NCBI RefSeq assembly: GCF_014230145.1
Contig: NZ_JACHVC010000012.1
Span: 997,001-1,061,000, forward strand
Origin: Pelagicoccus albus
GTDB taxonomy: Bacteria; Verrucomicrobiota; Verrucomicrobiia; Opitutales; Opitutaceae
Length of the DNA stretch: 64,000 nt
Direction of reading: 5' to 3'
The notes under the pieces were generated by a model. The model searched no databases, was not told the DNA's origin, and was given only the letters and a program-made list of their open reading frames with translations. The translations under genes were made by a program, and so were the position numbers. How positions within the stretch are numbered: the stretch's first letter is position 1; each line of letters begins with the position of its first letter. Below are positions 41,693-50,738 of this stretch, piece by piece.

Positions 41693-41719
41693 CGCTCTGC
41701 AACAACTTTCTACATCCAC

Positions 41720-43501
41720 GTGCTTAACAAACTAAAAAGTCGGATCCAACCGCTTGCTGACTCGCTCTTCAAAAAGAAGGAAGACGAGCTGAATCTCGAT
41801 TTGGTGGCTAGCAGCCTGAATCACACGATCGGCAATATCGGTGAGGTATTTGGTGGTATCTCCGACAGTCTCGGCGAACTCGACCAAAAGACCAAAACCT
41901 TGCGTCAGGATTGCATGATCCTGCTTGAATCCGCCGGCGGCCAAAATGAAAGCACCCAGTTGCTGTTCCGCGTAGCCGATATCCTCGAAGGACCAGTCAA
42001 CTACCTAGGAAGCTGCCTCAATAGCCAAGTCGACAACTACGAGCTAATGAATTCCTGTGAGGCCATAGCCGAGCAGCTGCTTAAAAAGCAGACGGAAATG
42101 GTCGACGCTCTGGAACCTCTCAAATTCATGCTCGTGTTCTTCAAAATAGAAGCCTCCCAGCTATCCGAAGAAAACCGGCAGACCTTTCACTCCGTTTCTG
42201 AGGAAATCGCCCACTTGCACGTGCTAGTAGACGAAACCTTCCAGAAAAACATCACCAATTTGGCGGAGGCCCGCAGTCAAATACACCGAGCCGAAGAGAC
42301 AGCCAAAAAGGAACGCAGCCTACAGGAAAACGTCATCGCCCAGCGGCAACAGGAGATCAATAGAGCGATCTCCGACCTGAAAACCCAGATTGCGGGCAAT
42401 TCCCAAAAATCTGCAGACCTCGGCCAAGCAGCAGACGATTTTGAATCCTCGATCGGGCTTCTCGTTATGTCTCTACAGTACGAGGACATAATTCGCCAAC
42501 GCTGTGAGAGTATCTTGGAGAACCTGAAAAGCCAACCAGAAGGAGTTTCCAACAAGACTTGGCAAATCCTGCAGGCCAAGCAGATCGAGACCGCCGCAGA
42601 GGAGATTCGACAGTCCTCCAACGAAATCCGTACTGGCCTGAACAATATCAGCCAAAACGCCCGGACTCTCTACGACGCTTCCACCACCATGAGCCAGTAC
42701 GAGCACATCACCGCATCGGCTGACGGGATGGTGCAAACCTTACTCGAATCATTGGAAACCATTCAGGAGTTGCTCGAGCAAAACACCAAGCTATCGAGTT
42801 CATCGCGCGAAGCGATCCAACCGGTCCAGGCCCTGACCAAAGAACTCTCAGCCATCGTTTTCGAAGTATCGATCAAGATTCAATTCATAGCCCTAAACGC
42901 TCAAGTCCGCTCCATCCAAGTGGGAGAAGGAAGCGGCCTGGAAATCCTCGCCGCGCGAACCGCCGAGATTTCCACCCAACTTCGCGACTTAGGCGACGAA
43001 ACATCGGAACGAATCAATGAGCTCCATAAAACGGTCGACGACCTCGTAGACCGGATCACTTCAGAGCATGAAGAGGGTTACTCCCATTTGGAGATAATCC
43101 TCAAGGAACGACCCACGCTGGAAGAGGCCCTGCATAACTTGCGCGACGGTACCTTCAGATCACTGGAACTAGTCGGCAATTTGGTCGATACCGTGGAGAG
43201 GACAGCTCGAAGCGACGTCGATAAACTAGAGCGCCTTAACGAATTTGCCAGCGAACTCGACCAACGCGCAAAGGAGCTGCGAAAAGACGCAAACATCGAA
43301 GCGATGTCCCGCAGCAAGCAGGACGACATCCACGCTGAGGTGAAGGCACTTCTCCACCAGGAGAATGACTCCATGCACACTCGCTTGCACGCGGGAAGCG
43401 CCAACGAGGAAGACGGATTCGATCTGGAGATTTCCCGAAACGCTCAAAAACGCTCGCTCTCCGCCCAGTCTCTTACCTGCGACAACGTCGAATTATTCTA
43501 G
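41720..43501 (+). CDS. Soluble coiled-coil protein with degenerate MCP-like signalling hairpin
   Basis: 593 residues from a GTG at 41720. Almost entirely helical coiled coil with no membrane segment. Around 380-430 it resembles a chemoreceptor tip: IVFEVSIKIQFIALNAQVRS and IQVGEGSGLEILAARTAEIS align with the usual [25 protein letters not shown]. The Q and N of the tip are altered, so CheA/CheW contact may be lost or changed. Third gene of the unit after the HsbR- and HsbA-like genes, 27 bases downstream. Could be a sensor, scaffold or target of the partner switch. Similar receptor-like proteins sit beside partner-switch genes in Pseudomonas. Confidence 0.75.
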   Translation: MLNKLKSRIQPLADSLFKKKEDELNLDLVASSLNHTIGNIGEVFGGISDSLGELDQKTKTLRQDCMILLESAGGQNESTQLLFRVADILEGPVNYLGSCLNSQVDNYELMNSCEAIAEQLLKKQTEMVDALEPLKFMLVFFKIEASQLSEENRQTFHSVSEEIAHLHVLVDETFQKNITNLAEARSQIHRAEETAKKERSLQENVIAQRQQEINRAISDLKTQIAGNSQKSADLGQAADDFESSIGLLVMSLQYEDIIRQRCESILENLKSQPEGVSNKTWQILQAKQIETAAEEIRQSSNEIRTGLNNISQNARTLYDASTTMSQYEHITASADGMVQTLLESLETIQELLEQNTKLSSSSREAIQPVQALTKELSAIVFEVSIKIQFIALNAQVRSIQVGEGSGLEILAARTAEISTQLRDLGDETSERINELHKTVDDLVDRITSEHEEGYSHLEIILKERPTLEEALHNLRDGTFRSLELVGNLVDTVERTARSDVDKLERLNEFASELDQRAKELRKDANIEAMSRSKQDDIHAEVKALLHQENDSMHTRLHAGSANEEDGFDLEISRNAQKRSLSAQSLTCDNVELF

Positions 43502-43518
43502 CTAACAGACTTAGTTGA

Positions 43519-44847
43519 CTATCCTCGCTGGTCAGAGTCTGAGCCCTGCAGCGAGGCGATAGACTCGAGTCTGCGAGAGACATATTCCACATGCTGCCTC
43601 AAATGATAGAGTTCGTCCGTGTAGGATAGAGGCACTTCCACCGAAGCGAGTTCGTTCTCCAGCTTTCCCAATCGATCACGTTCATTGTCGAGATCACGTT
43701 GTATAGTTCCCAAGACGATCTTCTGATCCGTCTCGCGAAGGTATTTGTACCAGCGGTAAATTCTGGACCGAATCCGCCAGCGGTAGATTGGGCCAGCGAT
43801 TTTACTCAGAGGAATGATCACGAACAGTAGCGGGATGACCAAAATGATGAGACGATCGACCAAAGAGGCGGCCCAAAACGGCATGTAACGTAGAAGAAAC
43901 GGGGGCCCGTATTCGAAATAGTGCCCCGCTTCTTTCGTCAGATCGTAGTCGACGTAGCGATCGGAGGGAAACTCATCCGGCAGTTCGAGAACTCCTCCCT
44001 TGGACAAGATTTTGCGCATAGCCTCAAGCACGAGAGGCGTCAGAGCGGGATGAAACCGATCATTGACGACCATTGTCGCTACTGCAGCCAAAACCGTACG
44101 ATCCTCCGGTGGCAAGTTAGCCTCGAGATTCAACAAGCCTTCACTGATTTCAACTCCTGAAAGCGAACGGTAACGGGCCCGATAGGCACTGTGTCGACGC
44201 ATGTCGAGAAAGTCGAACCCCTCCATTTCAATGAGACGCTGGATGGTTGGGCTTTCAGCGGAAACCATAAAGAAGCCAGCATCGATTTCTCCTCCCGCGA
44301 GCTCTTCAACCGTCTCGTCGTCGCTGAGCTCAATCAGCTCGGGGTGTTCCGCACCGCTCAGGAGTCCATTCTCAGCCAACAGGAAGCGGGCCACCGCCTG
44401 GGTGCCACTCCCCTTTTTGCCGACCGCTACTTTTAGGTTCCGCAAATCGGATACAAATTCGAGCTCCAAGTCCTTTCGATAAACCAACCAAATTGGTTCA
44501 TAATACAGGCTAGCAAGCCCACGTAATGCGCCTTCCTCACTCTCGAAGACTTCGCTCATACCGCTCTGCGCAAAAGCGATCGAGGCCTCGCTATCGTCAG
44601 AGGTCAAAAGCTCAAGGTTCTCTTCGGAACCGGCCGTGGTGAGAACGTTTAAGGTCACTCCTTCCTTCTGAAGCTCCCTCTTCAAAAGGCTGGCCAACTC
44701 ATAGTAGCGCCCGGTCTCGCTGCCACTCGCAATGGTTATCTCTCGCGGGGGAGCGGGATCTACAAACTGGACAAGCACGATCACCAAAATCGCCACAAAC
44801 GCGACAAGCCAAGCATTGGCAACAAGGAAGGATTTCAAGTTGTTCAC
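43519..44847 (-). CDS. TAXI-family solute-binding protein with two membrane helices and cytosolic tail
   Basis: 442 residues from a GTG at 44847. N-terminal helix about 10-28, then a TAXI-type binding domain about 35-300 (REITIASGSETGRYYELASL, VAVGKKGSGTQAVARFLL), which in TRAP-TAXI transporters captures organic acids such as glutamate or 2-oxoglutarate. A second helix about 335-360 (LVDRLIILVIPLLFVIIPLS) and a charged helical tail (IYRWRIRSRIYRWYKYLRET) follow. No TRAP permease subunit is near, so this membrane-tethered form may be a sensor or act with a distant permease. Convergent with the MCP-like gene. Confidence 0.88.
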   Translation of the reverse strand: MNNLKSFLVANAWLVAFVAILVIVLVQFVDPAPPREITIASGSETGRYYELASLLKRELQKEGVTLNVLTTAGSEENLELLTSDDSEASIAFAQSGMSEVFESEEGALRGLASLYYEPIWLVYRKDLELEFVSDLRNLKVAVGKKGSGTQAVARFLLAENGLLSGAEHPELIELSDDETVEELAGGEIDAGFFMVSAESPTIQRLIEMEGFDFLDMRRHSAYRARYRSLSGVEISEGLLNLEANLPPEDRTVLAAVATMVVNDRFHPALTPLVLEAMRKILSKGGVLELPDEFPSDRYVDYDLTKEAGHYFEYGPPFLLRYMPFWAASLVDRLIILVIPLLFVIIPLSKIAGPIYRWRIRSRIYRWYKYLRETDQKIVLGTIQRDLDNERDRLGKLENELASVEVPLSYTDELYHLRQHVEYVSRRLESIASLQGSDSDQRG

Positions 44848-44889
44848 GCTGGCATGATTGACAGATTCGCCGAGCCGTAGAAAGGCAAA

Positions 44890-44920
44890 ATAAAAAAGCG
44901 GAACCCTTAAGGGTTCCGCT
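44890..44920 (-). terminator. Rho-independent terminator of the arg operon
   Basis: Perfect 10-bp stem AGCGGAACCC/GGGTTCCGCT with loop TTAA at 44897-44920. On the minus strand it is followed by TTTTTTATTTT, downstream of argG. Confidence 0.92.
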
Positions 44921-44952
44921 CGGAAAATTAAGAACTTACGTCCCGAATTTGA

Positions 44953-46182
44953 CTACTGTTCGATAAATTCGAACTGCGTCGCAGCGCGAGCACGCAAGCG
45001 CAGGCCTTGCAGACGAATGAAGCCGGTCGCGTCGTCAGGGTTGTAAGATGAAGCAACGCCTTCCATGGAAGCTACGTCTTCGTCGTACAAGGAATACGGG
45101 GACTTACGCCCAACAGTTGTGACGTTACCCTTGTAGAGCTTGAGGCGAACGGTACCTGTTACGCTCTTCTGGCTGTTGTCGATGAAGGCCTGGAGAGCCT
45201 CGCGCTCTGGAGCGAACCAGAAGCCATTGTAGACGAGCTCCGCATATTTTGGGATCAAGCCGTCACGTAGGTGCTCAAGATCGCGGTCCATGGTGAGGGA
45301 CTCTACTTGCTTGTGACCCATCATGAGGATCGTTCCGCCTGGTGTCTCGTACACGCCGCGGCTCTTCATGCCGACGAAGCGGTTTTCCACGATGTCCACG
45401 CGACCGATGCCGTGCTTACCTGCGATCTTGTTCAGTTTGTAAACCGCTTCAGCGGGCGTGACCTTCTCGCCGTCGATCGCCGTGCAGTCACCCTTCTCGA
45501 AATCGAGCTCGATGTACTGAGCCTCGTCCGGAGCATCCTCAGGATCCACCGTGAGCTTGTACATGGACTTGTTTTCCGGAGTGGTCGGGTCGAAATAGGG
45601 ATCTTCCAAGATACCCGCTTCGTAAGAAATATGCAGCGAGTTGCGGTCCATCGAGTAGGGCTTGGAAGCAGAGGCCTCGACGTCGATGTTGTTGTCCGCA
45701 CAGTACTGGATCATCTCGGTACGACCTGGGAAAGCCTTGCGGAACACTTCCATTCTCCAAGGTGAGATGATTTGCAAATCAGGAGCGAGGGCCGCGTAGC
45801 CAAGCTCGAAGCGAACTTGGTCATTGCCCTTACCTGTAGCGCCGTGAGCAACCGCATCAGCTCCCACCTTGCGGGCCAATTCGATGTGAGCCTTAGCAAT
45901 CAGCGGACGTGCGATCGAAGTGCCGAGGTAGTACTGGCCTTCGTAAATCGTGTTCGCGCGCAGCATCGGGTAGATGTAGTCCTTGGCGAACTCGTCTTTG
46001 AGATCGAGAGTGTAGTGGGCGGAGGCACCAGTGGCCTTCGCCTTTTCTTCCAAGCCGTCGAGCTCTTCTTCCTGACCCACGTCAGCCGCGAAGGTAACGA
46101 TTTCCGCGTTGTAGTGATCCTTGAGCCAACGAACGAGGACTGAGGTGTCCAAGCCGCCTGAGTATGCGAGTACGATTTTCAT
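44953..46182 (-). CDS. argG: Argininosuccinate synthase
   Basis: 409 residues. N-terminal ATP pyrophosphatase motif ([17 protein letters not shown]), then [22 protein letters not shown] and a conserved block [10 protein letters not shown]. Joins citrulline and aspartate with ATP to form argininosuccinate, the seventh step of arginine synthesis. Last gene of the arginine operon before its terminator. argH is not in the window. Intact. Confidence 0.97.
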   Translation of the reverse strand: MKIVLAYSGGLDTSVLVRWLKDHYNAEIVTFAADVGQEEELDGLEEKAKATGASAHYTLDLKDEFAKDYIYPMLRANTIYEGQYYLGTSIARPLIAKAHIELARKVGADAVAHGATGKGNDQVRFELGYAALAPDLQIISPWRMEVFRKAFPGRTEMIQYCADNNIDVEASASKPYSMDRNSLHISYEAGILEDPYFDPTTPENKSMYKLTVDPEDAPDEAQYIELDFEKGDCTAIDGEKVTPAEAVYKLNKIAGKHGIGRVDIVENRFVGMKSRGVYETPGGTILMMGHKQVESLTMDRDLEHLRDGLIPKYAELVYNGFWFAPEREALQAFIDNSQKSVTGTVRLKLYKGNVTTVGRKSPYSLYDEDVASMEGVASSYNPDDATGFIRLQGLRLRARAATQFEFIEQ

Positions 46183-46206
46183 AGAAATTGAATTTGCTAG
46201 GTTTGA

Positions 46207-46270
46207 GCGCGAATGGACGCGAATATTACCAAATACTCAACAATTCATTCGAATCCGTTCACGCGAATTC
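46207..46270. repeat. Intergenic inverted repeat between argG and argF
   Basis: The motif CGCGAATGGACGCGAAT at 46208-46224 and an imperfect inverted copy, ATTCGAATCCGTTCACGCG, at about 46248-46266 can form a bulged hairpin in the 103-base gap. It has the look of a small dispersed intergenic repeat, but no second copy was found in this window. It could also attenuate or stabilise transcript between argF and argG. Confidence 0.4.
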
Positions 46271-46285
46271 TCGTTTTCCGAAACG

Positions 46286-47230
46286 CTATCTGCGATTGGC
46301 TTCCGCAAGCACCGACATGATAGCCTTTTGAGTGTGGAGACGGTTTTCAGCTTCGTCAAATATGACCGACTGCTTGCCGTAAAGTACATCCTCTTGAGCT
46401 TCCATGCCGACATATGCAGGAAGGTCATGCATGAAGAGCGCCTCTGGCTTGCCGAGTTTCATGAGATCCGCGGTTACCGAGTAAGGTTTCATCACCTCAA
46501 TGCGTTCCGCCGATTCCTCTTCTTGCCCCATGCTCACCCAAGTATCGGTGTAGAGAACATCCGCATCCTTGGCTGCCGCTTCGGGGTCATTGGAAAAGCT
46601 CCATGTCGCCGCGTGGCCGCTCTCGGCCAAGGTCGCTTTGATGTCTTCACCCGGCGCGTAGCCTTCTGGTCCGGCCAGCACGAGCTCCATACCGAACATG
46701 GCTGCACCCAATATCCAAGAGTTTGCGATGTTGTTGGCAGTGTCGCCGAAGTAAGCGATCTTCTTACCCTTGAGCGACTCTAAGAAGTTCGTCCCATCCG
46801 CCCAACGCTCCGCCATAGTGAAGGCATCGGTGTAGATTTGGCATGGGTGCAGATAGTCAGTAAGCGCATTGATCACCGGGATACTTCCCAACTTCGCAAT
46901 CTCCTCTACCTCCGACTGATCGTAAGTGCGGATGATCAGACCGTGCAGAAAGCGCGAAAGCACATTCGCCGTATCGTAAATCGATTCGCCACGACCGAGC
47001 TGGATATCGCTCTTGTTGAGGAACAATGGGTGCCCACCCAATTCGTTGATACCCACGTCAAAGGAAACTCGGGTACGAGTACTCGATTTTGAAAAGATGA
47101 GCGCCCAGCTCTGCCCTTTCAGGGTAGGTGGCGTGTGCTTTCCACGTCCCTTTTTCAAAGCGTGGGCTAGCGTAAATACCTCTGCGGCCTGATTGATAGT
47201 GAAATCAGTTTCCTTTAGGAAGTGTTGCAT
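46286..47230 (-). CDS. argF: Ornithine carbamoyltransferase, with altered HCLP motif
   Basis: 314 residues. Carbamoyl-phosphate site: SSTRTR at 49-54 and HPCQ at 128-131. Ornithine-binding loop DTWVSMG at 229-235 is canonical, supporting ornithine rather than N-acetylornithine as substrate. The usual HCLP motif reads HDLP at 268-271 (FMHDLPAYVGME): the active-site cysteine is replaced by aspartate. Makes citrulline from ornithine and carbamoyl phosphate. Between argD and argG in a full arginine operon, which supports the assignment. The substitution may alter kinetics or be a known natural variant of this clade. Confidence 0.9.
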   Translation of the reverse strand: MQHFLKETDFTINQAAEVFTLAHALKKGRGKHTPPTLKGQSWALIFSKSSTRTRVSFDVGINELGGHPLFLNKSDIQLGRGESIYDTANVLSRFLHGLIIRTYDQSEVEEIAKLGSIPVINALTDYLHPCQIYTDAFTMAERWADGTNFLESLKGKKIAYFGDTANNIANSWILGAAMFGMELVLAGPEGYAPGEDIKATLAESGHAATWSFSNDPEAAAKDADVLYTDTWVSMGQEEESAERIEVMKPYSVTADLMKLGKPEALFMHDLPAYVGMEAQEDVLYGKQSVIFDEAENRLHTQKAIMSVLAEANRR

Positions 47231-47265
47231 GAATCGTTGTTGGTTGTTGGGTATTGGGTAAATGG

Positions 47266-48492
47266 TTACGTCGTAGCGGACAATTCCGCTACCCTTTCGG
47301 AAACGACTGACTTCAGAACCTCCAAAGCCTCGTCAATCTCTTCGCGAGTCGCGATCAATGGCGGCAAGAAGCGGATAACATTTCCTCCGGCAGGAGGCAC
47401 GACCAGACCTGCTCTTCTCAGCCTAGTCACCATATCGAATGGAAGCTCAGCAATTTGGATACCGAGCATAAAACCTCGGCCTCTTGCATCCAAAACATAG
47501 TCGGGAAACTCCGCTTTCAGGGCCTTAAGTTGTTCCAAAAAGTAAGCTCCATTTTCCGATACGTTTTCGAGTAGGTTCTCATCCTCTAGTACCGATATGG
47601 TTTCCAAGGCTGCAGCGCAGATCAGCGGTGTTCCGCCGAAAGTCGTACCGTGAGTACCTGGAGCAAAGAGAGGTGCGTGCTTATCATCAATCCAAATTGC
47701 TCCAATGGGAACACCCCCTCCTAGTCCTTTTGCCATGCCAATAGCGTCGGGCCGGATACCGGCTTGCTGGAATGCAAAAAAGGTTCCAGAGCGGCCTGCT
47801 CCACACTGCACTTCATCGATCAGAAGCAGGATTCCCTTCTCGTCGCAAAGTTTACGTAGCCCTTGCAGAAACTCGATTGAACAGGGCCGGATACCGCCCT
47901 CGCCTTGTATCGTCTCGACAAATACAGCTGAAACAGAGTCGTCAATCTTGTCAGCGAACGCCTGTAGGTCGTTTAGAGGAGCCGCCTCGAAGCCAGGAAC
48001 CAAAGGACGAAATCCGCCTTGGATTTTCTCCTGCGGAGTCGCGCTCATTCCGCCAAAGGTCCGGCCATGGAAAGCCTGTTCCGCTACGATTACTTTGAAT
48101 TGCTTGGCCTCCTCGCCCGACTTCGACTTTCCGTAGAGACGAGACAGCTTAATCAGCCCCTCGTTCGCTTCAGCTCCGCTATTGCAAAAGAAGACTTTAC
48201 CTCCTCCTCCAGCGAGCTGGTTGAGTTTGGCCGCCAGATTGGCTTGGTTCTCGTTGCGATACAGATTGCTGATGTGAATAAGCTTCTCCGCTTGCGCTTG
48301 GATAGCGGATACAAGCCGTGGGTGGCTATGGCCCAGAGTGAGGACTGCGATTCCCGAACAGAAATCGATGTATTCCTTGTCATCATCATCCCACACGCGA
48401 ACCCCGCGTCCACGTGTGAACGTGATAGGCGGCAATCCATAGTTGCCGAGAACGTTGTCCTTATAGAGCTGCTCGGTATTTTGTGTGGTCAT
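47266..48492 (-). CDS. argD: Acetylornithine aminotransferase
   Basis: About 408 residues from the ATG at 48492 (frame opens at a TTG nine codons earlier). Fold-type I PLP aminotransferase: FCSGIAVLTLGHSHPRLV, FCNSGAEANEGLIKL, AFHGRTFGGMSAT, the Asp in LLIDEVQCGAGRSG and the PLP lysine in GMAKGLGGGVPIGA. Transfers the amino group between glutamate and N-acetylglutamate semialdehyde. Follows argB in the operon. May also serve in lysine synthesis (DapC), as in other bacteria. Confidence 0.96.
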   Translation of the reverse strand: MTTQNTEQLYKDNVLGNYGLPPITFTRGRGVRVWDDDDKEYIDFCSGIAVLTLGHSHPRLVSAIQAQAEKLIHISNLYRNENQANLAAKLNQLAGGGGKVFFCNSGAEANEGLIKLSRLYGKSKSGEEAKQFKVIVAEQAFHGRTFGGMSATPQEKIQGGFRPLVPGFEAAPLNDLQAFADKIDDSVSAVFVETIQGEGGIRPCSIEFLQGLRKLCDEKGILLLIDEVQCGAGRSGTFFAFQQAGIRPDAIGMAKGLGGGVPIGAIWIDDKHAPLFAPGTHGTTFGGTPLICAAALETISVLEDENLLENVSENGAYFLEQLKALKAEFPDYVLDARGRGFMLGIQIAELPFDMVTRLRRAGLVVPPAGGNVIRFLPPLIATREEIDEALEVLKSVVSERVAELSATT

Positions 48493-48546
48493 GATGATCT
48501 TGAAATAGCGGTTCAGCAATCTCTGCCCGCTTTTGTTTGGTTTTAC

Positions 48547-49425
48547 TTAATGACAAATCTCCGTTCCGATACCTTTATCGGTGAAAATTTCTAGGAGAAG
48601 ACTGTGCGGTAATCTACCGTCGATGAAGTGGACGCGATGCACTCCGGCATCTAGGGCTTTAACTGCACTCTCAACTTTAGGGAGCATTCCAGCACTGATG
48701 GTTCCATCTTTCTTGAGCTTATCGATTTGGTTCACCTTGAGAGTAGAGATAAGTGTATCCAAGTTCTTAGGATCTGCCAACAATCCAGGAACATCGCTCA
48801 TGTAAACCAGACGCCGAGCACGCAAAGCACTCGCTACACAAGCTGCAGCTACGTCTGCATTCACATTGTAAAGCTGTCCTTTTTCATCGACCGCGACCGG
48901 CGAAATCACAGGGGTGTAACCATCTTTGATAGCCTTCTTGATGATCTTTACCTTTACACTGGTGATGTTTCCAACAAACCCAAGGTCCACCGGATCGCCG
49001 TGTACGTCTGTATCCAATTTTTCACATTGCAGAACATTCTCTCCAGGAATCCCGAGAGGGCTGTCTTTGCGAACCTGCAACATCTCGCAGACTTCTCCAT
49101 TCACCTTGCCGCTCAGGACGTCTCGCACAACTTTTACAGAATCCTCATCAGTGTACCGAAGACCGTTTACGAATTTCGTTTCGATTCCCTGCTCACTGAG
49201 GGCTCGACTGATGGCCTTACCACCACCGTGAACCACCACAGCGTGGATACCAACCGCCGATAGAAAGGCTATATCACCAGCAACCCGAGCCCGAATCTCG
49301 GGATCCGGGTCATCCATAAAGCTACCGCCGTACTTGACGACGAAGGTCGCGCCACGGAAATTCTGCACATAGGGCAGAGCTTCAACCAATACAGCCGCTT
49401 TGGAAATAATTTCCTGCATGTTCAT
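48547..49425 (-). CDS. argB: Acetylglutamate kinase
   Basis: 292 residues. Amino-acid-kinase fold: [11 protein letters not shown] near residue 28, [21 protein letters not shown], and the C-terminal [18 protein letters not shown]. Phosphorylates N-acetylglutamate. The conserved first-motif lysine and the later Lys (MLPKVESA) are present. In the arginine-feedback type the N-terminus carries an extra helix; [20 protein letters not shown] here matches that type, so arginine inhibition is likely. Confidence 0.96.
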   Translation of the reverse strand: MNMQEIISKAAVLVEALPYVQNFRGATFVVKYGGSFMDDPDPEIRARVAGDIAFLSAVGIHAVVVHGGGKAISRALSEQGIETKFVNGLRYTDEDSVKVVRDVLSGKVNGEVCEMLQVRKDSPLGIPGENVLQCEKLDTDVHGDPVDLGFVGNITSVKVKIIKKAIKDGYTPVISPVAVDEKGQLYNVNADVAAACVASALRARRLVYMSDVPGLLADPKNLDTLISTLKVNQIDKLKKDGTISAGMLPKVESAVKALDAGVHRVHFIDGRLPHSLLLEIFTDKGIGTEICH

Positions 49426-49447
49426 AGTTCTAAAAAAGAGTTGAGCC

Positions 49448-50668
49448 CTATTCGCTCTTGTTGAAATCGACGTAGCCTTCGGTCAAATCACTCGCCCTTA
49501 GTCGATAACTGGATTCGCCTGCGTGCATGTTTATGTGAATAGTGAACCTCCGTTCGCTGACCACTTGCTTCCACTTTGGCTTGTTCTCTGGTATCGGCGT
49601 ACCGGATACGAGGGCGGGTATTTCTCCATAGGAAATATCTATTTTGTCCGGATCGAACTCCGAATCCGCATACCCGAGAGCATCCATCAGACGTCCCCAA
49701 TTGGGATCATTACCGAACCATGAAGTTTTGACTAACAAAGAGTTACCAATCGCTCTTGCTATGTTCTCAGCACCTTCCTCGTTGTCAGCTCCTGTGATAA
49801 GAAGCTCCACTACTTTCGTGATACGCTCTCCATCTGCGACGATCTTGTCGGCCAAGTTGTCACAAATCAGAAAGAGGGCTTCCTTAAACGTTTCAAGGCA
49901 AGCGTCGTCCAGCGTCACCCCAGACTCGCCATTGGCTAGGACCAGTACCGTATCGTTGGTGCTCATATCTCCATCCACAGTGATAGCATTGAATGTGTGC
50001 TTCACTGTTTCTGAGAGAAGCTGTTTCAACACAGTTCTATCTGCCGCGATATCAGTGGTGATGAACGCCAACATAGTCGCCATGTTGGGCTGGATCATCC
50101 CTGCCCCTTTGGCAGATCCAGCGATCGAAACAAGCTTTCCGTCCACTTCGAAAGTGGCGGTACAGGTCTTCTTTTTTGTATCTGAGGTAAGGATACAGTT
50201 CGAAAAAGACTCACCATCGACATCGCCGTTTACAATACCGGCTCCCGACTTTGCAATAGCCGGGGAAATCCGATCCATTGGCAGAAGATCGCCAATACGG
50301 CCAGTTGAACAAACGAGAAAAGTCCCCGCTTCCACACCGCAAGCGGAAGCTGCTTGATCCCCCATGGTCTTGGCATCGACTTTTCCCTGAGCCCCTGTGC
50401 AAGCGTTGGCGTTCCCGCTATTGGCAACGATCCCATATACGGACCCGCCTGAATTGAGCACGCCTTCGCACTGCAAAACAGGAGCTGCCTTAACTCTATT
50501 TTTCGTAAAGACGCCTACCGCAGCACAGGGAGTTTTAGAAAACACAATTCCTGTATCCAACCGGTCATTACCTTTCCGACGAATATCCGCCGATACTCCG
50601 TTTGCAAAAAAACCTTTAGGGTCAGTGACTCCTGCTGTGTTAGGGGTGAATTTGATTTCGCTGGTCAT
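49448..50668 (-). CDS. argJ: Bifunctional ornithine acetyltransferase / N-acetylglutamate synthase
   Basis: About 406 residues from the ATG at 50668 (an upstream in-frame start adds 21 unrelated residues). Conserved [26 protein letters not shown], then [14 protein letters not shown], where the Thr is the self-cleavage site giving alpha and beta chains and the nucleophile. [17 protein letters not shown] follows. Recycles the acetyl group from acetylornithine to glutamate, so this organism uses the acetyl cycle and not ArgE. Sits between argC and argB. Confidence 0.96.
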   Translation of the reverse strand: MTSEIKFTPNTAGVTDPKGFFANGVSADIRRKGNDRLDTGIVFSKTPCAAVGVFTKNRVKAAPVLQCEGVLNSGGSVYGIVANSGNANACTGAQGKVDAKTMGDQAASACGVEAGTFLVCSTGRIGDLLPMDRISPAIAKSGAGIVNGDVDGESFSNCILTSDTKKKTCTATFEVDGKLVSIAGSAKGAGMIQPNMATMLAFITTDIAADRTVLKQLLSETVKHTFNAITVDGDMSTNDTVLVLANGESGVTLDDACLETFKEALFLICDNLADKIVADGERITKVVELLITGADNEEGAENIARAIGNSLLVKTSWFGNDPNWGRLMDALGYADSEFDPDKIDISYGEIPALVSGTPIPENKPKWKQVVSERRFTIHINMHAGESSYRLRASDLTEGYVDFNKSE

Positions 50669-50738
50669 AGCCTGTTTTGCATAAATTAGTTTAAACCACC
50701 AAATCACGAAAGTGACTTGGCTTTGGAACACGGGAACC

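Noticed and set aside
46248-46266. TTCGAATCC motif as a tRNA T-arm between argF and argG
   Set aside because: No acceptor stem, D-arm or anticodon arm can be folded around it; it belongs to the inverted repeat.
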